A stretch of 64,000 nucleotides of DNA from NCBI GenBank assembly GCA_963975885.1, contig CAXBIS010000004.1, positions 131,287 to 195,286 of the forward strand, written 5' to 3'. Origin of the DNA: Pseudazoarcus sp963975885. GTDB lineage: Bacteria; Pseudomonadota; Gammaproteobacteria; Burkholderiales; Rhodocyclaceae. Below the pieces are notes generated by a model. The model searched no databases and had not been told where the DNA came from. It saw only the letters and a list, made by a program, of their open reading frames with translations. The translations under genes were made by a program, and so were the position numbers. Below are positions 16,740 through 27,449 of the stretch, piece by piece. The stretch's first letter is position 1. Each line of letters opens with the position of its first letter.

Positions 16740-18376
16740 CGCAGCCGGATGGCGACGGCCGGCGTACGGCCGGCCGGGCGCTGGTCGAGGTGCTCGCTGC
16801 CAACGGCGTGCGCCGCATCTTCGGCGTGCCCGGCGAGAGCTACCTGCCGGTACTCGACGCGCTGGCCGAGCCCGGTGCGCCCGAGTTCATCGTGTGCCGT
16901 CACGAAGGTGGCGCGACCATGATGGCCGAGGCCCACGCCAAGATTACCGGCGTGCCGGGGGTGGCACTCGTTACGCGTGGTCCCGGATCGGCCAATGCCT
17001 TCTCCGGCCTGCATGTTGCGCGGCAGGATTCGACGCCGCTGCTGCTGCTGGTCGGACAGGTCCCGCGCGACATGCTCGGCCGCGAGGCCTGGCAGGAAGT
17101 GAGCGACGCGTGGTTTTCAGGCGTGGCCAAATGGTGTGCCCACGTCACCGACGCGGCGCGTCTGCCCGAACTGCTCGAGCGTGCGCTGCTGGTAGCGCAG
17201 AGCGGACGGCCCGGGCCGGTCGTGCTGTGTCTGCCGGAGGACATGCTCTACGACAACGTCGAGATGATGGAGCCGCGTGCCGTACGACCGGCGCGACCTG
17301 CGCCCGAGGGTGCAGCGATGCGGGTCATGACGGAGTTGTTGCGCGCCGCCAAACGGCCTTTGATGCTGGTCGGCGGGACCGGCTGGACGGATGACGCGCG
17401 TGATCGCATCCAGGCCTTCGCCGAGCGCGCCCGTGTGCCGGTGGCGTGCGCGTTCCGGCGCCAGGACCGCTTCGACAACGCCCACCCGAACCATGTCGGC
17501 GAAGCCGGCCTGGGCATCAATCCGGCGCTGCGCGAGCGCATCGCGGGCGCCGATCTGGTGCTCGGCGTGGGTACGCGCCTGGGCGACATCGCCACCAGTC
17601 ACTACGAAAGCCTGCGGGTGCCGCACCCCCGGCAGCGTCTGGTGCATGTGCATGTCGATGTCGACCAGATCGGCGCCGTCCATCGCCCCGATGTCGGCAT
17701 CTGTGCCGGTGTGGCCGAGTTCGCCGCGGCGCTGGATGACGTAACGCCCGATGCGGAGGTGGCCGACGTGCGCAGCGCCTGGCTGGCGGCTGCGCGAGAG
17801 GACTACCTGCGCTGGAGCGAGCCCACGCACCTGCCCGGGAGCGTGCAGTTGGGCAAGATCGTCGCGTGCTTGTCGTCCATGTTGCCCGAGGACGCCGTCG
17901 TCACGAACGGCGCGGGCAACTACACGCTGTGGGTGCAGCGCTTCCATCGCTACCGACGTCTCGGCGGGCAGTTGGCGCCCACCTCGGGATCGATGGGCTA
18001 CGGCCTGCCGGCAGCGATCGCGGCCAAGCTTGCCTGTCCGGAGCGCACCGTGGTGTGCTTCGCAGGCGACGGCTGTCTGCAGATGACCGGGCAGGAACTG
18101 GCCACGGCGGTTGCATACGGTGCGGCGGTGATCGTCGTCGTCGTCAACAACGCGAGTCTCGGCTCCATTCGCATGCATCAGGAGCGCGTCTACGGGCGCC
18201 GCTTCGGTACCGATCTGCACAACCCGGACTTTCTCGCGCTGGCCACCGCCTATGGGGTGTACGCCCGGCGCGCGGAGGATCTGGACGAATTCGTCGACAG
18301 CTTCGAATGGGCACGCGGGCTGGGTCGGCCGGCGCTCATCGAACTGCGTCTGGATGCGGCGATTCTCAAGCCCTGA
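16736..18376 (+). CDS. thiamine diphosphate-dependent enzyme (acetolactate synthase/benzoylformate decarboxylase-like)
   Basis: 546 residues of the ThDP-dependent decarboxylase/synthase family. The cofactor-activating glutamate is in CRHEGGATMMAE. The ThDP-Mg motif starts at GDGCLQM and ends at VNNASLG. The GTG start overlaps the stop of the TAXI receptor gene, so it belongs to the transporter operon. It is not an obvious housekeeping IlvB (no partner small subunit nearby). A 2-oxo acid decarboxylase or lyase acting late in the pathway is plausible, for instance feeding the aldehyde dehydrogenase; the substrate is unknown. Confidence 0.85.
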   Translation: MTQPDGDGRRTAGRALVEVLAANGVRRIFGVPGESYLPVLDALAEPGAPEFIVCRHEGGATMMAEAHAKITGVPGVALVTRGPGSANAFSGLHVARQDSTPLLLLVGQVPRDMLGREAWQEVSDAWFSGVAKWCAHVTDAARLPELLERALLVAQSGRPGPVVLCLPEDMLYDNVEMMEPRAVRPARPAPEGAAMRVMTELLRAAKRPLMLVGGTGWTDDARDRIQAFAERARVPVACAFRRQDRFDNAHPNHVGEAGLGINPALRERIAGADLVLGVGTRLGDIATSHYESLRVPHPRQRLVHVHVDVDQIGAVHRPDVGICAGVAEFAAALDDVTPDAEVADVRSAWLAAAREDYLRWSEPTHLPGSVQLGKIVACLSSMLPEDAVVTNGAGNYTLWVQRFHRYRRLGGQLAPTSGSMGYGLPAAIAAKLACPERTVVCFAGDGCLQMTGQELATAVAYGAAVIVVVVNNASLGSIRMHQERVYGRRFGTDLHNPDFLALATAYGVYARRAEDLDEFVDSFEWARGLGRPALIELRLDAAILKP

Positions 18377-18394
18377 ACAGGCAGGGCGCTCGCG

Positions 18395-18928
18395 TCAGCG
18401 CGGCTGTTCGCGTTCGCGCAGGCCGTCGACGCGCAACGGGAGTGGATTGACGTAGCGAAAACCCTGGCCGAGCAGGTGGGCGATTTCGGGGAAGCCGGAC
18501 GAGATCACGCGCACGAAGCCGTGCATGTCGTCCGGCTCGTAGCCGGCCGCGCGCAAGGCGTCGTTGCACATGCGGAACTCGATACCGTCGCGCGCCAGTT
18601 CGGCCATGCGATCGACGACCGGCTGGTAGGTCTCGTAGTTTTCCTTGGCGAAGGCGCGCAGTTCAGGGCCATGCGTGACGATGACCTTGCGGCCGGCCAC
18701 GTGCCGCTGGGCGTTGCGCACGAAACCGTAGAGCACGTGCAGGTCATTCGGGTCGCGGTAGTTGACGTCGAAGACCAGGTCCATCGCCGGGTAGGCTTGC
18801 AGGGCGGTCTCGGCGCTGCCGTAGGGTGCGAACTCCTCGGGCCAGACCGCTGGCGCGCCGGCGCTCAGTGCCACGGCGACGAGTGCCGGCGCGCAGCGGC
18901 GCATGCGTGACAGGGCGGGTAATCTCAT
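18395..18928 (-). CDS. DsrE-family protein, probably exported
   Basis: 177 residues. A hydrophobic N-terminus (ALVAVALSAGAPAV, about residues 16-29) looks like a signal peptide. The rest has the DsrE/DsrF-like fold pattern (VIVTHGPELRAFA, then a single cysteine in EFRMCNDALRAAGY). Small exported DsrE proteins are of unknown function, probably linked to sulfur or redox handling through that cysteine. The start is uncertain: an inner ATG at 18904 would give a shorter signal peptide. It follows the unknown gene 18943-19263 after 14 bp on the same strand. Confidence 0.7.
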   Translation of the reverse strand: MRLPALSRMRRCAPALVAVALSAGAPAVWPEEFAPYGSAETALQAYPAMDLVFDVNYRDPNDLHVLYGFVRNAQRHVAGRKVIVTHGPELRAFAKENYETYQPVVDRMAELARDGIEFRMCNDALRAAGYEPDDMHGFVRVISSGFPEIAHLLGQGFRYVNPLPLRVDGLREREQPR

Positions 18929-18942
18929 GGCCGGTGAGCGCG

Positions 18943-19263
18943 TCAGTCCGCCCGTTGCGCGAAGCGGATGCGTTCGGTGCCGTCCGGGGCGTTGTCGAGC
19001 AGTTCGACCTGGATGAACTGGCCGGTGCGCTTGTGGATTTCGGCGAGACTGGGGTTGATGACCTCGATCTCGAAGAGCACGTAGTCGTCATGCTCCATGA
19101 AGCCGATGGGGCCGAACAGCACGTCGCGCAACCGCGTCCATTCGATCGGCTCGGTGACGCCGTCTTGCTGGCTGTCGCGGAAATGGTCGTAGATCACCGC
19201 CGATGCGCGGCTCTGGAACAGGCCGACGCCTTCAACGTAGGTATAGTCTTTGGGCTTTCCCAT
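18943..19263 (-). CDS. conserved small protein of unknown function
   Basis: 106 residues, acidic, no membrane segment and no signal peptide. It begins MGKPKDYTYVEG and is rich in aromatic and acidic residues. I recognise no domain. AAGGAAG upstream supports the start. It is the first gene of a two-gene unit with the DsrE-type gene, so a shared role is likely. Confidence 0.65.
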   Translation of the reverse strand: MGKPKDYTYVEGVGLFQSRASAVIYDHFRDSQQDGVTEPIEWTRLRDVLFGPIGFMEHDDYVLFEIEVINPSLAEIHKRTGQFIQVELLDNAPDGTERIRFAQRAD

Positions 19264-19446
19264 GCTGGATTCTTCCTTCTTGGGCCGTCTTGATGGCGAG
19301 CCGGATGCTGATTGCGGCGATGCTATCACGCGACAGGCGCAGTCCCATCGCGGAACGATCGCGGACGCTTCCAGTCCGTGGAGACGGTGCCGGGGCGTAC
19401 CGTCCGGCCCGACCATTCCTTTCGTTCGCAACAACCGGATGCATTC

Positions 19447-20427
19447 GTGACCCAGACCGCACTTTCCATTCTCGACCTCGTCCGCATCACCGAAGGCAGT
19501 GACGCGCGTGCCGCCCTCGACCGTGCGCGCGAACTCGCCGCACACGCCGAGGGTCGGGGCTATCGGCGCTTCTGGGTGGCCGAGCACCACAATTTCCCGA
19601 GCATTGCGAGCGCCGCCACGGCTCTGGTGATCCAGCATGTCGCGGCGGGCACGTCGTCGATCCGCGTCGGCGCGGGCGGCATCATGTTGCCCAACCATTC
19701 CCCGCTGGTGATCGCCGAGCAGTTCGGCACCTTGGACGCGCTGTTCCCTGGGCGCATCGATCTGGGCCTGGGGCGAGCACCGGGTACCGATCAGGAAACG
19801 CTACGCGCGCTGCGTCGCTCGCCCGCGGCGGCCGATGCCTTTCCGCAGGACGTGCTGGAATTGCAACTGCTGCTGTCGCGCGATGCCATGGGGCGACGCG
19901 TGCAGGCCGTGCCCGGCAGCGGCAGCGAGGTGCCGCTGTGGATACTGGGCTCCAGCCTGTTCGGCGCGATGCTCGCGGCCGAGCTGGGCCTGCCTTACGC
20001 CTTCGCCTCGCATTTCGCGCCACAGCAGTTGCTGAGCGCGCTCGAGACCTACCGCAGCCGCTTCAAGCCCTCGCGCCAGCTCGACCGCCCCCATGCGGCG
20101 GTGGGCGTGAACATCATCGCCGCGGATTCGCAGGCCGAGGCGCGCCGTCTCGCCACCACCCAGCAGATGGCCTTCGTCGATCTGGTGCGCGGCACGCGCA
20201 GCCTGAGCCGGCCGCCCGTCGACGACATCGATGCCTACTGGTCGGCCGCCGAGAAGGCGCACGCGATGCGCATGCTCGAACGCTCCATCGTGGGCACGCC
20301 CGAGACGGTGCGCGACGGAATCGCGGCACTCGTTGCCGAAACGCGTGCGGACGAGCTGATCGTGGTCTCCGATATTTTCGACCAGGCGGCGCGGCTGCGC
20401 TCGTACGAGCTGATCGCCGGCGTGTGA
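19447..20427 (+). CDS. LLM-class flavin-dependent oxidoreductase (luciferase-like)
   Basis: 326 residues of the bacterial luciferase-like family. RRFWVAEHHNFPSIASAATALV and GGIMLPNHSPLVIAEQFGTL are the two most conserved stretches of the 'alkanal monooxygenase alpha-chain-like' group. These bind reduced FMN and oxidise small molecules; the substrate is unknown. The start is taken as GTG 19447, where homology begins; the upstream part of the frame looks non-coding, and no strong ribosome site is seen. It stands alone, divergent from the DsrE pair. Confidence 0.82.
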   Translation: MTQTALSILDLVRITEGSDARAALDRARELAAHAEGRGYRRFWVAEHHNFPSIASAATALVIQHVAAGTSSIRVGAGGIMLPNHSPLVIAEQFGTLDALFPGRIDLGLGRAPGTDQETLRALRRSPAAADAFPQDVLELQLLLSRDAMGRRVQAVPGSGSEVPLWILGSSLFGAMLAAELGLPYAFASHFAPQQLLSALETYRSRFKPSRQLDRPHAAVGVNIIAADSQAEARRLATTQQMAFVDLVRGTRSLSRPPVDDIDAYWSAAEKAHAMRMLERSIVGTPETVRDGIAALVAETRADELIVVSDIFDQAARLRSYELIAGV

Positions 20428-20563
20428 CGGACTCGCAAGGACTCGCGGGGCGAATGCCCGAGTGATAGGGTGATCTGACTGCCGCCGCCATGGCGGCTAC
20501 ACTGTCAGTACGTGCCGGACGCCGTGTGGCGCTCCGGTCGGCCCCAAAGAAATGGAGCGACGC

Positions 20564-23281
<2,718 letters not shown>

Positions 23282-23287
23282 TGAGTG

Positions 23288-23305
23288 CCGCCCCTGCGGG
23301 GGCGG
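23288..23305. terminator. hairpin between acnA and the ferritin-like gene
   Basis: CCGCCCC and GGGGCGG pair around a TGCG loop just after the acnA stop. There is no T-run, so its strength as an intrinsic terminator is doubtful, but it sits between two convergent genes. Confidence 0.45.
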
Positions 23306-23311
23306 TGTCCC

Positions 23312-23599
23312 TCAGTGGTGGTCGAGCTTCCTGTCGGTGAACAGCCAGTCGCGCAACTCGGCGTCCATCTTCGGGTCGCGGCGACGGATCCACTCAAGGA
23401 CCATCGCGGCGTGCTCCTTCTCCTCGTCGCGGTTGTGCTCGAGGATGGACTTCAGTTCCGCGTCCTTGCAGGCGTCGACGCGCTGGTTGTACCAGTCCAC
23501 CGCTTCCAGCTCCTCCATCAGCGAGGTGATCGCGCGATGCATGTCGCGCGTCTCGTCGCTCAGTTCCGCGATCGGTTCGTGATAGCCCTCGTTGGCCAT
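23312..23599 (-). CDS. EncFtn-type ferritin-like protein (no targeting peptide)
   Basis: 95 residues matching the encapsulated-ferritin family, in which two subunits form one four-helix bundle with ferroxidase sites at their interface. The metal-binding glutamates lie in EELEAVDWY (residues 29-37) and the E/H pair in DEEKEHAAM (58-66). Classical EncFtn proteins end in a short encapsulin-targeting peptide. This one stops at KLDHH, and no encapsulin shell gene lies in the window, so it probably works free or with a shell encoded elsewhere. CGAGGAG precedes the start. It lies 76 bp downstream of aioR, on the same strand. Confidence 0.8.
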   Translation of the reverse strand: MANEGYHEPIAELSDETRDMHRAITSLMEELEAVDWYNQRVDACKDAELKSILEHNRDEEKEHAAMVLEWIRRRDPKMDAELRDWLFTDRKLDHH

Positions 23600-23675
23600 G
23601 CGTGCTTCTCCTCGGGTTGAAAATATTGCCGGCCCAAGCCTACAGGATGCGGGCGTCGAGCGCTGTTGCCGGCAC

Positions 23676-24977
23676 TCAGCCGGGTGACGTGATCGCGTGC
23701 TTCTTCATCTTCTCCCACAGCGTCTTGCGGCTGATGCCGAGCGCCTCTGCCGTCTTGCCGACGCTGCCTTCGCAGTGCTGGAGCGCCCGGCGGATATGCA
23801 CGCGCTCGGCACCCTCGACGACGTGTTGCAGCGGCTTGATCTCGTCTGAAGGCTTGGCCGCCGGGGCGGCGTCGGTGGGTGGAGCGTCGAGCAGTCCATT
23901 GTCGCTCAGCGCCACGGCCTGTTCGAGCCAGGAATGCAGTTCGCGCGCGTTGCCGCGCCAGTCGCGGACCATCAGGTCGCGCAGGAAGGTCTCCGACATC
24001 GCCAGCGGGCGACCCTGCTCGGCGACCAGGCGCGCGAGCATGCGCTCGGCCAGCCAGCGGATGTCCTCGGGGCGCTCGCGCAGTGGCGGGATCGGGATGC
24101 GCAGCACGGCCAGGCGGTAAAACAGATCCTCGCGAAAGCGCCCGGCGTTCATCTCGGTGTACAGGTCGCGGTTGGTCGCGGCGAGGATGCGGAAGTCGCT
24201 ATGCGTCGCGCGTTCCGCGCCGAGCCGGAAGAAGCACTTCTCCTGCAGCGCTCGCAGCAGCTTGGCCTGCATGCTTGCCGGCAGTTCGGCGACCTCGTCG
24301 AGAAACAGCGTGCCGCGATGCGCGCGCTCCAGGTAGCCGCGATGACTGCGCTGCGCGCCCGAGAACGCTCCCTTTTCGTAGCCGAAGAATTCGGCTTCGA
24401 GCAGGGTCTCGGGGATCGCGGCGCAATTGACGGCGACGAACTCGCCCTTGTCGTTGCGCGCGTCGAGCGCATGCAGGTATTGCGCGGCGACCTCCTTGCC
24501 GACGCCCGATTCTCCACTGAGCAGCACCGCGGCGCGCTGCGTAGCGACCTTGCGCAGCATGGTCTCGACGCGGCGCATCGCCGGGGACACGCCCAGCACC
24601 GCCTCGTTCTCGTCGGGGGCGGTGCTGCACGCGAGGGTGTGCACGAGGGCCACCAGCCGCTCGACGTCGAAGGGCTTGGTCAGGTACTCGCGGGCCCCGG
24701 CGCGCATCGAGGCGACTGCATCGTCGACGCTGCCGTAACCGGTGAGGAACACCCACGGGATGGCGCGTGTTGCGGCGGGCAGGCGCACGAACCAGTCGGT
24801 CGCGATGCCATCGGGCAGGCGCACGTCGCTGACCACGGCGGCCGGGGTGCGCTGCAGCGCTTCATCGGCCTCGGCCAGGCGTCGGCACCACAGGACTTCA
24901 AAACCCTCGATCTCGAAGCGTTGCTGCAGCGACTCGCCCATGATCGGGTCGTCCTCAATCAGGATCAGTGTCTTCAT
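23676..24977 (-). CDS. aioR: AioR, sigma-54-dependent response regulator of arsenite oxidation
   Basis: 433 residues in NtrC order: a receiver domain with phosphoacceptor D51 and K101, an AAA+ domain with Walker A GESGVGKE (155-162), and a C-terminal Fis-type helix-turn-helix (GKTAEALGISRKTLWEKMKK). The sigma-54 contact loop reads GAFSGA (203-208) instead of GAFTGA, a conservative change. In known arsenite oxidisers AioR is phosphorylated by AioS and activates the aioBA promoter, and such a promoter is present at 27399-27413. The start overlaps the aioS stop by 4 bp. Confidence 0.92.
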   Translation of the reverse strand: MKTLILIEDDPIMGESLQQRFEIEGFEVLWCRRLAEADEALQRTPAAVVSDVRLPDGIATDWFVRLPAATRAIPWVFLTGYGSVDDAVASMRAGAREYLTKPFDVERLVALVHTLACSTAPDENEAVLGVSPAMRRVETMLRKVATQRAAVLLSGESGVGKEVAAQYLHALDARNDKGEFVAVNCAAIPETLLEAEFFGYEKGAFSGAQRSHRGYLERAHRGTLFLDEVAELPASMQAKLLRALQEKCFFRLGAERATHSDFRILAATNRDLYTEMNAGRFREDLFYRLAVLRIPIPPLRERPEDIRWLAERMLARLVAEQGRPLAMSETFLRDLMVRDWRGNARELHSWLEQAVALSDNGLLDAPPTDAAPAAKPSDEIKPLQHVVEGAERVHIRRALQHCEGSVGKTAEALGISRKTLWEKMKKHAITSPG

Positions 24978-26416
24978 GATGGGCTTGCGGGGTCTTCGCG
25001 GTTAGGTACCCGGAACACGAGCCGGGTGCGGTCGGTGGCCGACGGGTCGGGTACGAAGCTGCCGTGCAGGTGGCTGGCCAGTTCCTGGCATACCCACAGG
25101 CCGAAGCCCTGCGGGTCGCGCCCGCCCTCGGCCGCGATCAGGGTGCGCAGCCGCTCGGCATCGACGGGTTGGCCGTCGTTGGCGACGCTGAATTCGACGA
25201 ATTCGGCGTCGGCGTGCAGGGCGGTCTCGACCCGGCCATGTTCGCCGGCGGCCTTGATCGCGTTGAGCAGCATGTTGAGCATCACCTGACGCAGCGGTGC
25301 CGATGGCACGCGCAGCGCCGATTCGACCTCCAGGCTGCGTTCGATGCGGATGTCGAGGCGCTCGGCCGTGCCCTGCACCAGGGTCAGCACGTCGTCGAGA
25401 TCGTCGGGGTCAAGCGCTCGCTCCTCGACGCGTACCTGGGGAAGCAGGGCGGTGACGGTGCTGCGGATCTGCTGCAGGCCGCGGTCGATCAGGTCGACGG
25501 TGCGCTCGCGAACGTCATTGGCGTCGCCGCGCAGGCGCAGCGTGCGCGTGGCGGTCAGCAGCCCGGCCAGGGGGTTGTTTATTTCGTGCGCGACGGCGGC
25601 CGTCATGCGCCCCACGGCAGCCAGCCGTTCGGCCGATAGGGCGCGCTCCTCGGCCTCACGCCGGCGCTCGAGTTCGTCCATCAGTTGTGCGACGGCATCC
25701 CCGATGCGTGCGAGTTCGGGGTCCGCGGTGTGCGGCAGCTGCGCGCGCAGCTTGCCGGGCTCGTCCCGGCCGATGCGCCCGATCAGCATCGCCAGACGCT
25801 CCACGGGGCGCGTCATTCGCTGACCGACCCACCATCCGGCGGGTAGCAGCAACGCAACGGCGAGGACGATGCCGGCCAGCGCGTTGCCTGCCAGAGCCGG
25901 CCAGTCAGCGCCGAACACCGCTGCGTCGATCTCGGTCAGCACGTAGCCGAGTGTCTGGCCGTCGTCGCTTGCGATCGGGTCCAGCCGCAGCACGGATCCG
26001 TCCTCGCGACTGGCGCGCCAGCTGCGGGTGACGCCTTCGGGGGGAAGCGGGGCGCCGTGCCAGGCCTCGCCGAGCAGTGGGCGACCGGTCTCCAGGCGCA
26101 GCGGGTCGGACGCGGCGAAGACGCGCCCATCGACGTCGACTACCGCCAGTCGGGCGTGGCCCAGCGGCGCGCCGGGCAGCAGGCCGGCGGTGTCGCGCAA
26201 CAGAGAGAACACCCGCCAGGTATCGTCGGCCACCAGCATCGGGCGCACCTGGGCGATGACCAGCGCCACCGCGCGATCGACCTGCGCCAGCGTCTCGGCG
26301 CGTGCGCTGCGCGTGAACACCTGGGCGCTGACCGCGGTGACCAGTATGGCCGCAATCAATACCGCCAGCGACAGGCCGAGCGGGATCTGCACACGGTAGG
26401 GCAGGCGACGCAGCAT
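24974..26416 (-). CDS. aioS: AioS, arsenite-responsive sensor histidine kinase
   Basis: 480 residues. Membrane helices at about 10-32 and 178-196 flank a periplasmic domain. A HAMP-like linker follows, then the dimerisation domain with H277 in the H-box AVAHEINNPL and a C-terminal ATPase domain (MLLNAIKAAG as N-box). The NtrB-like H-box suits a partner of an NtrC-type regulator. By analogy with Agrobacterium and Herminiimonas, the periplasmic domain should receive the signal from arsenite-bound AioX. The genes aioX, aioS and aioR overlap at their ends and form one operon. Confidence 0.9.
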   Translation of the reverse strand: MLRRLPYRVQIPLGLSLAVLIAAILVTAVSAQVFTRSARAETLAQVDRAVALVIAQVRPMLVADDTWRVFSLLRDTAGLLPGAPLGHARLAVVDVDGRVFAASDPLRLETGRPLLGEAWHGAPLPPEGVTRSWRASREDGSVLRLDPIASDDGQTLGYVLTEIDAAVFGADWPALAGNALAGIVLAVALLLPAGWWVGQRMTRPVERLAMLIGRIGRDEPGKLRAQLPHTADPELARIGDAVAQLMDELERRREAEERALSAERLAAVGRMTAAVAHEINNPLAGLLTATRTLRLRGDANDVRERTVDLIDRGLQQIRSTVTALLPQVRVEERALDPDDLDDVLTLVQGTAERLDIRIERSLEVESALRVPSAPLRQVMLNMLLNAIKAAGEHGRVETALHADAEFVEFSVANDGQPVDAERLRTLIAAEGGRDPQGFGLWVCQELASHLHGSFVPDPSATDRTRLVFRVPNREDPASPS

Positions 26417-27282
26417 CAGCCCTGCACTCCGCTGTCGGGAATCTGCATGGCCTGCAGCCGGATCGAGTTGAACAGCGACGCGTCGCCGGGCACGAAGCCA
26501 TCGAGGTTCAGCGCGTCGAGCAGGGCCCGGCCCTCGGGGTTGCGCGGCATTGTGAACAGCGCTTCACGTAAGGCGTCGACGCGCGCGTGCGAGGGCTGCC
26601 GCAGTGTGACCAGGGGTGGAAAGCCGAATTCCTCGGAGCGCCATACCACTTCGGTGTCATCGATCGCGCTCATGCCCTGCAGGCGCATCGTTTCCCAAAC
26701 GTATCCGTCGATCGACCCGGCATGGGCCAGCCCGGCCGCGACGGCCTCTGCGACGTTGCGGTGGCCGTGGGCGAAGAAGCTGCGGCGCAGATCGCCGGCG
26801 CTCAGGCCGGCCTTGGACAGTTGCGCCTGAGCGACCAGCCAGCCCGAGTTCGAAAGCGGGTCGGAGTACGCCAGCACGCGGTCGCGCAGATCGCGCCAGC
26901 CCTCGATGTCGGGCGCCAGGCGGCGTGAGCGGATGAGGTAGGAGCGGTAGAGCGGTTCGTCGGCCCAGGACGGCACGGCCAGCAACGACAGGTCACGCTC
27001 GTGCAGCACGAAGGGGTAGCCGCAGATCCACGCCGCGTCGACGCGCTGCGTGAGCAGCAGGTCGAGCACCGGTTGATAGGACTCGCGTGCGACAAAACGC
27101 AGCGGTACGCTGCAGCGCTCTTCCAGGTAGGCCGCCCAGCGCGTCAGGAACGCGGCCTGGTCGGCCAGGATGACCGGTGTCAGTCCGATGCGCAGCGTCC
27201 TGTCCGGGCCGGACTCCGCAGCGGTGCCGAGCGCGGGCCATGCCAGCGCGGCGAGCAATCCGAGGCAATCCCGTCTACGCAT
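26416..27282 (-). CDS. aioX: AioX, periplasmic arsenite-binding protein (PhnD-like)
   Basis: 288 residues with an N-terminal signal peptide (about 1-22) and a PhnD-like phosphate/phosphonate-binding fold (RIGLTPVILADQAAFLTRWA). AioX proteins bind arsenite and trigger AioS; a cysteine has been implicated in binding in the Agrobacterium protein. Here C87 in WICGYPF is the best candidate, with C57 as the other mature-chain cysteine. CGGAGGAG precedes the ATG. It is the first gene of the aioXSR operon and diverges from aioBA across a 167 bp regulatory region. Confidence 0.9.
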   Translation of the reverse strand: MRRRDCLGLLAALAWPALGTAAESGPDRTLRIGLTPVILADQAAFLTRWAAYLEERCSVPLRFVARESYQPVLDLLLTQRVDAAWICGYPFVLHERDLSLLAVPSWADEPLYRSYLIRSRRLAPDIEGWRDLRDRVLAYSDPLSNSGWLVAQAQLSKAGLSAGDLRRSFFAHGHRNVAEAVAAGLAHAGSIDGYVWETMRLQGMSAIDDTEVVWRSEEFGFPPLVTLRQPSHARVDALREALFTMPRNPEGRALLDALNLDGFVPGDASLFNSIRLQAMQIPDSGVQG

Positions 27283-27296
27283 GGTCTCCTCCGGTG

Positions 27297-27312
27297 GTTA
27301 CGATGTCGTAAC
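27297..27312. promoter_or_regulatory. probable AioR upstream activator site
   Basis: GTTACGA and TCGTAAC form a perfect 7-bp inverted repeat with a 2-bp centre. It lies about 100 bp upstream of the sigma-54 promoter of aioBA, a normal distance for an NtrC-type activator. A second, weaker inverted repeat (GATTCG at 27320, CGAATC at 27341) lies between it and the promoter. Binding by AioR is inferred from position and symmetry. Confidence 0.6.
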
Positions 27313-27398
27313 GATCTGGGATTCGTGAATGTTACCAAAACGAATCACTGCATCGGTCCGATTTTCGCAACATGCCCGAATTGCGGGGGTTGATCTCG

Positions 27399-27413
27399 TG
27401 GCACGCCGCTTGC
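27399..27413 (+). promoter_or_regulatory. sigma-54 (-24/-12) promoter of aioBA
   Basis: TGGCACGCCGCTTGC matches the consensus TGGCAC-N5-TTGC exactly, with GG at 27400-27401 and GC at 27412-27413 spaced correctly. It lies 36 bp upstream of the aioB start. It agrees with the AioR regulator being an enhancer-binding protein. Confidence 0.85.
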
Positions 27414-27449
27414 GAGTCAGTTCGTGTCTGCAACCGAGGAGGAGACGAC

